64,000 nucleotides of DNA, taken from Bradyrhizobium sp. KBS0727 (lineage in GTDB: Bacteria; Pseudomonadota; Alphaproteobacteria; Rhizobiales; Xanthobacteraceae). The DNA is taken from contig NZ_CP042176.1 of NCBI RefSeq assembly GCF_005937885.2, forward strand, positions 7,001,501 through 7,065,500, read 5' to 3'. The translations under genes and the position numbers were made by a program. The notes under the pieces were generated by a model. The model had not been told where the DNA came from. It ran no database searches and saw nothing but the letters and a program-made list of their open reading frames with translations. Below are positions 35,055-42,643 of the stretch, piece by piece. Every line of letters begins with the position of its first letter. Positions within the stretch are counted from its first letter, which is position 1.

Positions 35055-35405
35055 ATGAAACACGTGTTAGCTTCTCTCACTGTCGGCGCTTGCCTGCTGC
35101 TTCCGTCAGCCGGGGTAGTGCTGGCCGCGAATCCCCATACGGTTACAGGGACCACGGGGCAGCCCGGTACAAATAACGGCATAACATGTAACAGTACGAC
35201 TACCGGCGGCGTTGTTATCGGCGGCGGGCCGGGCGGCTCCACCAGCGGGAACGGCTCCGCGTTCAATACGGGAACCTCGACCACCCCGCCCTTCCTGCCG
35301 ACCCCCTATGCTGGGAACCCAGGCAACCCGACGGCGCCAGGTGGCGTCGGTAATCCTGCCCACGCCGTCGCCCAGTACGACGTCGCTTGCTTCCAGGCGC
35401 CGTAG
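35055..35405 (+). CDS. small secreted Gly/Thr/Pro-rich protein
   Basis: The 116-residue product starts at ATG 35055 behind GGGAG and has a signal peptide (MKHVLASLTVGACLLLPSAG, cleavage after VLA). The mature chain is low in complexity (GTTGQPGTNNG, GGVVIGGGPGGSTSG, PFLPTPYAGNPGNPTAPGG) and has just two Cys residues, one near each end (ITCNST, DVACFQ). No domain is recognised. It precedes a MacAB-type exporter by 116 bases on the same strand, so it may be co-expressed with it. Confidence 0.6.
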   Translation: MKHVLASLTVGACLLLPSAGVVLAANPHTVTGTTGQPGTNNGITCNSTTTGGVVIGGGPGGSTSGNGSAFNTGTSTTPPFLPTPYAGNPGNPTAPGGVGNPAHAVAQYDVACFQAP

Positions 35406-35521
35406 GGCTGGGGTGTCCGCCATCAGGCGACGCGCCCTCGTTCGACCCATTCACTTGGCGTCAAGGCGTGCGTTGACGCCTCGAGGAGAACCGCAAACGG
35501 TTGAGACAGGATGATAGCCAC

Positions 35522-36874
35522 ATGCGTTTCGTAGTTGTGGCGGGTCTACTTTGCACGCTCATAGTCGGGCTGGGCTACACCTATGGCCAGGAAAGCCCGG
35601 CCCCTACCTTCCTCACCGCACCGGTCGAACGCGGCAGCATCTCTACTTTGGTGAAGGCCAGCGGCACGATCGAGGCAGTTGTCAGCGTCGATGTCAGTTC
35701 GCAGCTGTCGGGACGAATTGCGCAAGTGTTCGTCAATTTCAACGATACCGTAAAGGCCGGGCAACCGATCGCGCAGATCGACCCGGAGATCTTCGCTGCC
35801 CGCGTCAATGAAGCGAAAGCCGCACTGAGGGTAGCGAGGGCGACTGCCGAAGTCGAAAAGGCGGCGCTGGAACGAGCGACGGTCGCGGTGACGAATGCGC
35901 AGACCGCCAAGAAACTGGCGGAGGCTCAGTCGGCGGCAAACAAGGCCAGGCAAGATGAAGCGGAGAGAGATCTCCTGCGAAAGCGCGAGCTGGCGCGCAC
36001 CGGAAGCGGAACGGAGCGAGACTCGAGTCAGGCGCAAGCTCTGCGCGACGCCGGGGCTGCCGACCTGCGCGCTTCCCTCGAGCAGATTCATATGAAAGAG
36101 GAGGCCATCGCGATTGCGGAAGCGGAAAAGTACATGGCCGACGCCAATCTCGAGAATGCCGTGGCTGTAGTCGAGCAGAGGCAGGCCGCGCTGGATCAGA
36201 CGCGACTTGATCTCGATCGTACCGTGCTTCGCGCGCCGATCGATGGGATCATCATCAAGCGGGATGTCAATCCGGGACAAACCGTCGCCGTCAGCCTCGA
36301 AGCCAAAACATTATTCAAGATCGCGAACGATCTCCGCGAGATGGAGGTCCATGGCAAGATCGACGAAGCCGATGTCGGGCAGTTGAAGCCGGGCCAGGCG
36401 ACCCAGTTCACAGTGGACGCTTATCCGGATCGAACCTTCAGCGGACTTGTTCTACAGATCCGCAAGGCTCCCGAGGTCGTGCAAAACGTCGTCACCTATA
36501 CGACAATTGTGTCCGCACCAAATCCGGACCTTTTGCTGTTGCCGGGAATGACTGCGCAGCTTCGCATCGTGGTGAGTGATACCGGCGAGATCCTCAAAAT
36601 TCCGAGCCAGGCACTGCGCTTCCGGCCAAACGGCGCCGGTCCTGCGTCACGTCACCCGAGTGCGAACGAAGCCGCCTCCTCCAGGGGATCCGCTACCGTC
36701 TGGCTAGTCGGCAACGACGGGCGACCGAACCCGGTTGCCGTGAGGCTCGGCGCAAGCGACGACAACAGCGCAGCACTGCTGGAGGGTACGCTTGACGAGG
36801 GCCAGCAGGTCATCATCGGGGTTGCCAACTCGCAGAAGCAAAGGGGCTACTTCGGCGTTCGCCTTGGATTCTAA
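35522..36874 (+). CDS. MacA-type periplasmic adaptor subunit
   Basis: This 450-residue membrane-fusion protein has an N-terminal anchor (FVVVAGLLCTLIVGLGYTYG), a lipoyl/barrel-sandwich half (VDVSSQLSGRIAQVFVNFND), a long alpha-hairpin (about residues 90-215, rich in Ala, Glu, Lys and Arg), the second lipoyl half (LDRTVLRAPIDGIIIKRDV) and beta-barrel and membrane-proximal domains. It would link an inner-membrane MacB transporter to an outer-membrane channel. The hairpin is longer than in minimal adaptors. The ATPase and permease genes follow, but no TolC-like gene is present in the module, so the channel must be encoded elsewhere. Confidence 0.88.
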   Translation: MRFVVVAGLLCTLIVGLGYTYGQESPAPTFLTAPVERGSISTLVKASGTIEAVVSVDVSSQLSGRIAQVFVNFNDTVKAGQPIAQIDPEIFAARVNEAKAALRVARATAEVEKAALERATVAVTNAQTAKKLAEAQSAANKARQDEAERDLLRKRELARTGSGTERDSSQAQALRDAGAADLRASLEQIHMKEEAIAIAEAEKYMADANLENAVAVVEQRQAALDQTRLDLDRTVLRAPIDGIIIKRDVNPGQTVAVSLEAKTLFKIANDLREMEVHGKIDEADVGQLKPGQATQFTVDAYPDRTFSGLVLQIRKAPEVVQNVVTYTTIVSAPNPDLLLLPGMTAQLRIVVSDTGEILKIPSQALRFRPNGAGPASRHPSANEAASSRGSATVWLVGNDGRPNPVAVRLGASDDNSAALLEGTLDEGQQVIIGVANSQKQRGYFGVRLGF

Positions 36875-36901
36875 GGTTGGATCTTGAAACTGGATTTTTG
36901 C

Positions 36902-37633
36902 ATGCCGCCACTGGTCCGGACCGTCGGAATTTCAAAACACTATCCCTCGGGGGGAACGACCATCCGTGCGGTATCAAACGTGTCGCTCTCGATCGAGCCC
37001 GGCGAGTTTGTTGCAATCCGCGGCCGCTCGGGTTCGGGGAAGTCGACCCTGATGAACCTTTTGGGTCTTTTGGAGCGGCCGGATTCCGGCGAATATGCGC
37101 TCAAGGGCCGAGAAGCTGCAAAGCTGGGCACGGACACGCGCGCGACCATCAGAAACCAAGAGATTGGCTTCATATTCCAACTGCCAGCCCTGCTGCCGCG
37201 GGCAACCGCGCTGGAAAATGTCGAACTTCCTCTTGTCTACGCCGGCGTTGCCGGCTCCGAACGGCGTCACAGAGCCCAAGATGCGCTTGACCGCGTAGGT
37301 TTGGCCGACCGCGGTCATCATTGGCCGAATCAACTCTCGGGCGGAGAGCAGCAGCGGGTCGTCATTGCCCGTGCGATCGTGAACGAGCCTGCTCTCATCC
37401 TGGCCGACGAACCGACCGGCTCACTCGATAGCGGCACCAGCGACGAGATTCTATCGCTGTTTGAGCGCCTTCATCGCGATGGTCACACGATCATCATGGT
37501 CACGCATGCCACCGACGTCGCCGACCATGCGCAGCGACAAATCACCCTGCACGATGGGCGAGTCATCGAGGATGCCGCGGCATCAGACAAGCGTTCGCTG
37601 CTGAACGCCACCACCCTGGATTCTCCCCAATGA
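36902..37633 (+). CDS. MacB-type ABC transporter ATPase
   Basis: The 243-residue ATPase has Walker A (GRSGSGKST), Q-loop (GFIFQLPALLP), signature (LSGGEQQRVVIARAI) and Walker B (LILADEPTGSLDS) motifs of the LolD/MacB group. In E. coli MacB the ATPase and permease are one chain; here they are separate genes. ATG 36902 fits the usual N terminus. The stop overlaps the permease start by four bases (ATGA). Confidence 0.9.
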   Translation: MPPLVRTVGISKHYPSGGTTIRAVSNVSLSIEPGEFVAIRGRSGSGKSTLMNLLGLLERPDSGEYALKGREAAKLGTDTRATIRNQEIGFIFQLPALLPRATALENVELPLVYAGVAGSERRHRAQDALDRVGLADRGHHWPNQLSGGEQQRVVIARAIVNEPALILADEPTGSLDSGTSDEILSLFERLHRDGHTIIMVTHATDVADHAQRQITLHDGRVIEDAAASDKRSLLNATTLDSPQ

Positions 37634-38865
37634 GCCCCCTGGAGAGCTTGCGTATAGCCACGCGAGCACTTCGCGTGAACAAACTGCGGAGCGCCCTGAC
37701 CGTGCTTGGGGTCATCGTTGGCGTCGCAGCTGTCGTCTGCATGGTATCGGTGGGAGCGGGCGCACAGGCGGAAGTTTCGGAGAAGATCCGCACGCTAGGA
37801 GCCAACCTCCTGCTTGTGATGCCCGGAGCCCGAAATTCCGGCGGAGCGAGGCTGGAATCCGGAACACAGCCCACGCTGACCGAAGAGGACGCCGCTTCTA
37901 TCCGCCGCGAACTGGTGGATGCTCAGGTCGCGGCCCCGCTGCTGTCGCGCTCCATGCCCCTCGTGGCCGCAAACAAGAACTGGGTGACACTGGTGGCTGG
38001 AATTAACGCCGACTATCTAGTGGCACGCGAATGGCAAATTGCCGACGGCCGATCCTTTACGGGCGACGAGATCGTATCTGGAGCCAAAGTTGCCATCGTA
38101 GGGTCGGTTGTCGTCGAGGAGCTCTTCGATAGGCGTGCCGGAGTCGGAGAGACGTTCCGGATTGGCAACGTCCCTTTCACCGTGATTGGTGTGCTGGACA
38201 AAAAGGGGTTGGGCGCGGCCGGCCGCAGCCAGGACGATGTCGTGTTCATCCCGCTGTCGACTGCAAAGAGCCGCGTGCTCGGCGCCGTGCGCGGCACGAC
38301 CCGAGAAGCATTGGATTTCATCTCGATCAAGGTGTCGGATGCGGCCGCGATGTCAGAGATGGAACGCGAGATCGAGGCGTTGCTTCGGCAGCGGCACCGC
38401 ATTCGCGGGGATGCCCCCAGCGATTTCAGGATCGAGAATCCGGCGGATGTCCTGATTGCACGTGGGGCCGCCGTGCGGATTCTCGGCATTCTGTTAATCG
38501 CGGTGGCAGCGGTTTCGCTGATCGTTGGCGGCATCAGCATCATGAACATCATGCTGGTTTCGGTGACCGAGCGCACCCGCGAAATCGGCTTGCGCATGGC
38601 CGTTGGGGCCAGCCGCAGCGATATCCGATGGCAATTCCTGATCGAAGCCTTGATCCTGGCGTTGCTGGGAGGCCTTGTGGGTGCGGCGCTGGGAGCCGCC
38701 GCGGCAGTCGCAATCGCTTGGAAAGCCAGCTGGCCCATCCTGATCAGCCCATGGGCGATCATCCTGGCTTGCGGATTTGCAGGGCTTATCGGGATTTCGT
38801 TTGGCCTCTATCCGGCCCATCGCGCCGCGCGGCTTGATCCTATCGTGGCATTACGCTTCGAATAG
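37630..38865 (+). CDS. MacB-type ABC transporter permease
   Basis: The 411-residue protein has one N-terminal helix (VLGVIVGVAAVVCMVSVGAG), a large periplasmic MacB core domain (about residues 50-275) and three C-terminal helices of the FtsX domain (LLIAVAAVSLIVGGISIMNI, the loop SVTERTREIGLRMAVGASR). Such exporters work as mechanotransmission pumps for macrolides, peptides or toxins. It ends the three-gene exporter set. About 200 bases downstream lies a third radC fragment that closes the module. Confidence 0.9.
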   Translation: MSPLESLRIATRALRVNKLRSALTVLGVIVGVAAVVCMVSVGAGAQAEVSEKIRTLGANLLLVMPGARNSGGARLESGTQPTLTEEDAASIRRELVDAQVAAPLLSRSMPLVAANKNWVTLVAGINADYLVAREWQIADGRSFTGDEIVSGAKVAIVGSVVVEELFDRRAGVGETFRIGNVPFTVIGVLDKKGLGAAGRSQDDVVFIPLSTAKSRVLGAVRGTTREALDFISIKVSDAAAMSEMEREIEALLRQRHRIRGDAPSDFRIENPADVLIARGAAVRILGILLIAVAAVSLIVGGISIMNIMLVSVTERTREIGLRMAVGASRSDIRWQFLIEALILALLGGLVGAALGAAAAVAIAWKASWPILISPWAIILACGFAGLIGISFGLYPAHRAARLDPIVALRFE

Positions 38866-39210
38866 GCGAGAGAGCTGAACTCTCATTTCCATCCTCTCTG
38901 TTAAGATGATTTGGTGACCTGCCGTGCCGTAAAGGTACCTGGCGTGATCGAATTCGCGGCAGCGGGATCGTCACGAACAAGCACCTCTTGCCGCCCCCAA
39001 TCGCCGTCCCCTCGCGCACGATCCAGGACGACAATCAAAACACATCGATCTGTTAGCTCGCGTACTTATCTGGTGCACAACCATCCCTCCGGCGATCCGA
39101 CGCCGTCGCAGGCCCCATGCACCAAAACTGAAACGATGACTTTCAATTATTTCTGTTTCGCTGATTGAGACCGCAACCATATCATCGCCGCACCAACAAG
39201 GAGTGCTCCG
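38866..39210. other. 345-base junction region containing a radC fragment
   Basis: Apart from the radC fragment at 39070-39114 nothing is recognised. To the right, GCACCAACAAGGAG contains the ribosome-binding site of the SnoaL-like gene. This region is the inferred right border of the foreign DNA that begins after radC. Confidence 0.45.
39070..39114 (+). pseudogene. third radC fragment, 45 bases around the JAMM codons
   Basis: The segment matches 30494-30538 of radC at 42 of 45 positions (CTGGTGCACAACCATCC, then GGCGATCCGACGCCGTCGCA). Its left edge coincides within about four bases with the left edge of the larger fragment at 34491. The match ends after GGCC and the rest of the gene is lost. 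It appears to be the truncated outer border of the accreted region. Confidence 0.82.
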
Positions 39211-39624
39211 ATGAACCAGCATGCCAGCAAGAACAGTGCCCCGCCATCGGTGGGCGTAGATGTGAGTGGCATCGAAACGCTGCTCAACCGCAACCTTCCG
39301 GAAGTATTCGGTGAAGGTGATCCGGCTCGCCGAAGGAACGCCATCCAGGAACTTTATGCCGAGGACTGCGTGCTGTACGTGCCGCCCGGGACTTTCGTCG
39401 GTCACGACGCACTGGACAAATTCGCCGGCGATCTCCGAGCGACGCATCCACATTTTGTTTATACACCGCTTGGCTCGCCGCAGGTTCTGCACAATTCGGG
39501 ACGCCTGGCGTGGGGCTCTGGGCCGAAAGGCGAAACGCCCGTGTACACCGGTGTGGATTTCATCATCGCACGGGACGGCAAGATCGCGGCTCTTTATGTT
39601 TACCTCGACTCGCCGCCCACATAA
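39211..39624 (+). CDS. SnoaL/NTF2-like protein
   Basis: The 137-residue product has the NTF2-like cone fold pattern: an N-terminal helix, AIQELYAEDCVLYVPPGTFV, HDALDKFAGDLRATHP, then strands ending in GVDFIIARDGKIAALYVYLD. Members act as hydroxylases, isomerases or binding modules. It is followed after 158 bases by a quinol-monooxygenase-like gene, a common pairing in detoxification loci. AAGGAG precedes the ATG. Confidence 0.8.
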   Translation: MNQHASKNSAPPSVGVDVSGIETLLNRNLPEVFGEGDPARRRNAIQELYAEDCVLYVPPGTFVGHDALDKFAGDLRATHPHFVYTPLGSPQVLHNSGRLAWGSGPKGETPVYTGVDFIIARDGKIAALYVYLDSPPT

Positions 39625-39782
39625 TGCGCGACCGTTGACGAAACGCGCCAACGGCAAAGCCGGTCCATCCGGCGCCGACATTGACAATTCGACCGTAGCC
39701 GAAGCATTCATGTCAGGAAATGGGCATACTCTCCCTCAGCCGCCGATCGCAATCGACCGGCGCCGTTTGACGGGAGAACATC

Positions 39783-40094
39783 ATGACAGCCACCAACACC
39801 ACGAACCAGAACCTGGTCGTCACCGCCTTCTGGGAAGTCAATTCGGGCCAGGAAGGCGCGGTCGCTGCACTTCTGCAGGATTTCCTGCCGCAGGCGCAGC
39901 GCGAACCCGGCGTCAAGGAATTCCAGATCCACCAAAACATCGCAAAGCCGAGGGAATTCTTTTTCTACGAGGTATTCGCCGGCGAAGCGGCATTCGCCGA
40001 CCATCAGCAGACCGAGCACTTCAAGAACATCATCGTCGGCCAGGCGATCGCCAAACTCGCCAAACGCGAGCGGTCGCAGTTCCGGTTCATCTGA
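39783..40094 (+). CDS. antibiotic biosynthesis monooxygenase (ABM)-domain protein
   Basis: The 103-residue product is a single ABM ferredoxin-like domain (VVTAFWEVNSGQEGAVAALL, FFFYEVFAGEAAFADHQQTE), related to YgiN-type quinol monooxygenases. Proteins of this size form dimers and oxidise quinols without a cofactor, or serve in heme or aldehyde chemistry. The substrate is not known. The intergenic repeat begins about 20 bases after its stop. Confidence 0.82.
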   Translation: MTATNTTNQNLVVTAFWEVNSGQEGAVAALLQDFLPQAQREPGVKEFQIHQNIAKPREFFFYEVFAGEAAFADHQQTEHFKNIIVGQAIAKLAKRERSQFRFI

Positions 40095-40115
40095 ATTCAG
40101 ACCGGCTTTTGCGCG

Positions 40116-40240
40116 CTAGAGTCCGGGTTCTGATTGAAACAGAACCCGGACTCTACTCTTTATTTTGACGCGTTTTCTTTACGCGAACCGGTGTCCACCC
40201 ACGGATCAAGTCCGAGGGCATGCTTCGCTCGAAAACGTTA
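40116..40240. repeat. dispersed GCGTTTTC...GAAAACG repeat, copy 3, with internal insert
   Basis: The first half is a perfect palindrome, AGAGTCCGGGTTCTG and its complement around ATTGAAA. The second half carries TTTGACGCGTTTTC and ACGCGAACCGG, then an extra segment GGATCAAGTCCGAGGGCATG (40203-40222), then CTTCGCTCGAAAACG. The same 20-base insert occurs in copy 6 at 48546-48565. The right end of this repeat overlaps the last codons and stop of the convergent sigma-factor gene. Confidence 0.82.
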
Positions 40241-41546
40241 TAGCGGCAGCTTCAGCAGCGCGCCGAAGCATCAGGTCGCGTTCGCGGCGGTTGCCTGCGA
40301 GTTCTGCGGCGGCCGCGAACGCCGCACGCGCGTCTTCGAAGCGGCCGAGCTTTTGGAGCAGATCGCCACGGACGCTTGGCAGCAGATGATAGGCTTTCAG
40401 CGCCGGCTCGTGCGCCAGCGCCTCCACCACCGCCAGCGCCACAGCCGGGCCTTCGGCCATGCCGACCGCCACTGCGCGGTTGAGTTCGACGATCGGCGAG
40501 CGCACCAGATCAGCCAGTTCGGTATAGAGCCGGACGATGCGCGGCCAGTCGGTTTCATCCGATGTGCTCGCTGTGGCGTGGCAGGCGACGATCGCCGCCT
40601 GCAGCGTATAGAAACCGCCGCTACCGCGGAGCTGGTGCGCCCGCGCCAGCGCCAGCAATCCGCGCCGGATCTGGAGCTGATCCCATAGCGCGCGGTTCTG
40701 CTCCATCAGCAGGATGGGATCTCCGGCGGCGTCGGTACGTGCCGACGTGCGCGAGGCATTCAGTTCCATCAGCGCCAGCAGGCCGTGCGCCTCCGCCTCC
40801 TGCGGCGCGATCGAGGTGAGCACGCGGCCCATGCGCAGCGCGTCGTTGCAGAGCTGCGGCCGCAGCCATTCGTCGCCGCGGGCCGCCGCATACCCTTCGT
40901 TGAAGATGAGGTAGACGACCTCCAGCACCGAAGCGAGGCGTTCGGAAAGTTCCTCGCCGCGCGGGGTCTCATAGGCAAGGCCCGATTCCGAGAGCGTCCG
41001 CTTCGCCCGCACGATCCGCTGGGCGATCGTGGCTTCCGGCAGCAGGAAGGCGCGCGCGATCTCTTCCGTCGTCAGGCCGCAGATCATCTTGAGCGCCAGC
41101 GCCGCCCGGGCCTCGCGCGACAGCTTTGGATGGCAGGCCGTGAAGATCAGCCGAAGCAGCTCGTCACCGATATCGTCGTCCAGCGCCGCGTCCGGATCGG
41201 GCATCGTCTGCTGCTCCTGCTCCAGGTCGCGCACCAGCATCTCGTGCTTGCGCGCGAGCATGTGACGGCGGCGCAGATGATCCAGCGCCCGGCGTTTGGC
41301 GGAGGCCATCAGCCACGCGCCGGGCTTGTCCGGCACGCCGGTCCTGGGCCAATGTTCGAGCGCCGCCAGCAGCGCTTCCTGGGTGAGGTCCTCGGCCAAC
41401 GGCACGTCGCGCAGCATCCGGGACAGGCCCGTGATCAGCCGCGGCTGTTCGATCCGCCAGACCGCGAGGATGGTGCTGTTGACGTCGGCGGCCGTCATCG
41501 CCGCCGACGTTGCCGGGACCGCTTGCTCAAGAGGCGAGCTTGGCAT
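40206..41546 (-). CDS. ECF sigma factor with C-terminal TPR-like extension (ECF42-like)
   Basis: The 446-residue product has sigma region 2 (LTQEALLAALEHWPRTG, WLMASAKRRALDHLRRR), region 4 (EARAALALKMICGLTTEEIA, LPEATIAQRIVRAKRTL) and a long helical C terminus typical of ECF42 factors (LLALMELNASR, NRAVAVGMAEGPAVALAVVE). These are not paired with anti-sigma factors; they sit next to DGPF/YCII-domain proteins, as here. The ATG lies inside the end of that partner gene (20-base overlap), so translation is coupled. The last residues (ITFSSEACPRT) and the stop are read from an intergenic repeat. Confidence 0.9.
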   Translation of the reverse strand: MPSSPLEQAVPATSAAMTAADVNSTILAVWRIEQPRLITGLSRMLRDVPLAEDLTQEALLAALEHWPRTGVPDKPGAWLMASAKRRALDHLRRRHMLARKHEMLVRDLEQEQQTMPDPDAALDDDIGDELLRLIFTACHPKLSREARAALALKMICGLTTEEIARAFLLPEATIAQRIVRAKRTLSESGLAYETPRGEELSERLASVLEVVYLIFNEGYAAARGDEWLRPQLCNDALRMGRVLTSIAPQEAEAHGLLALMELNASRTSARTDAAGDPILLMEQNRALWDQLQIRRGLLALARAHQLRGSGGFYTLQAAIVACHATASTSDETDWPRIVRLYTELADLVRSPIVELNRAVAVGMAEGPAVALAVVEALAHEPALKAYHLLPSVRGDLLQKLGRFEDARAAFAAAAELAGNRRERDLMLRRAAEAAAITFSSEACPRT

Positions 41547-41922
41547 CTGCCTGGCAGGCTATTTCCGCCTCCGGCGAAGCCATCATGCGGACTTCGCAGG
41601 TGCCTTCCCAGCCCGGCATGTGGTCGAGATGAAGCTGCATGAACTCCCTTGCCGCAGCCAGCGCCTCTTCCTTGTTGCGCAGTTCGAAGATCGCGTAGCC
41701 GCCGATCATCTCCTTGGTCTCGACGAACGGGCCGTCGACGACGCTGAGCTTGCCGTCTGATATCTTGACCTGGGCACCCATCGAGACCGGCATCAGCCCG
41801 CCGCTGTCCAGCATGCGGCCGGCCTTGATCTCCCGCTCGGCCAGCTTGTGCATGGCTTCCATCAGGGCCGGCGTCGGGCCCCGGTTGGGCTGGGGCGAGG
41901 TAACGACATACATGAAGCGCAT
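41527..41922 (-). CDS. YCII/DGPF-domain protein, partner of the sigma factor
   Basis: The 131-residue product starts at ATG 41922 (GGGAG upstream) and is a YCII-related dimeric ferredoxin-like domain: MRFMYVVTSPQPN at the start, the hallmark DGPF in LSVVDGPFVETKEMIGGYAI, and a C-terminal Arg/Met-rich end. Proteins with this motif are the regular neighbours of ECF42 sigma factors; their chemistry is not established. It is the first gene of the two-gene unit. Confidence 0.88.
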   Translation of the reverse strand: MRFMYVVTSPQPNRGPTPALMEAMHKLAEREIKAGRMLDSGGLMPVSMGAQVKISDGKLSVVDGPFVETKEMIGGYAIFELRNKEEALAAAREFMQLHLDHMPGWEGTCEVRMMASPEAEIACQADAKLAS

Positions 41923-42111
41923 CGGAAAACTCCCGTTTGAGGCGAGCCGCGGCGACGATCGCCGCAAAACTGTCTCGCTATTGAGGTCGACGAACGGAAC
42001 CGCTGAGAATCGACAGGCAACCTGAAAATCTTTCAAACGGCCCCGTGAAGCTGATTGCAACCCAGGATGCCGGCCCGATAGGATATCCGGATCAATACTT
42101 GGGAGGAAGCT

Positions 42112-42624
42112 GTGAGATCGCGCACCCTTCGGTCTGGTATTTTGGGGGTGCTTGCAGTGCTGGCAGCCCTGTCGAATTTCGTGCCTGCGTCGGCTGATGC
42201 CGCGACGATCGTGGCGCTGGGAGCGAGCAACACCTATGGCAAGGGGGTCGCGCGCAATCAGGCCTATCCCGCGCAACTCGAAGCGATTTTGCGAGCCAAG
42301 GGGGCCGGCATTCATGTCGTAAATGCCGGCATCAATGGCGATACGACCGAGGGCATGTTGCGGCGGCTCGATCACGCCGTGCCGAACGGGACCAGCGCCG
42401 TCATCCTGCAGCCCGGCGGCAACGACCGGCGCAAGGGCTCGCCCGATCGGACATCCGAGATCCAGAGCCGGCTGAGCGCCCGTGGTATCCCGGTTATCAT
42501 GATCGCAAACGGCACGTTCAGGGGATTGCCGCATCAGCCCGACGGCCAACACCTGACCCCGGAAGGCTACCGCATGCTCGCCGAGCAGATCGCGTCTCAG
42601 GTCGCGGGGGCGATCGGCCGCTAG
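42112..42624 (+). CDS. secreted SGNH-family esterase/lipase
   Basis: The 170-residue product starts at GTG 42112 behind GGGAGGA and has a signal peptide (SGILGVLAVLAALSNFVPASADA). SGNH blocks are present: the nucleophile Ser in VALGASNTYGKG (GAS rather than GDS), the Gly in NAGINGDTT, Asn in PGGNDRRKG and the Asp/His pair in DGQHLTPEGY. It is a small TesA-like arylesterase or acyl-ester hydrolase for the periplasm. The gene stands alone. Confidence 0.87.
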   Translation: MRSRTLRSGILGVLAVLAALSNFVPASADAATIVALGASNTYGKGVARNQAYPAQLEAILRAKGAGIHVVNAGINGDTTEGMLRRLDHAVPNGTSAVILQPGGNDRRKGSPDRTSEIQSRLSARGIPVIMIANGTFRGLPHQPDGQHLTPEGYRMLAEQIASQVAGAIGR

Positions 42625-42643
42625 AGGCGATCGGCGGGCGCCG

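Noticed and set aside
30659..39210. search for an integrase or transposase within the radC modules
   Set aside because: None was found on either strand; the insertion model rests on the radC copies alone.
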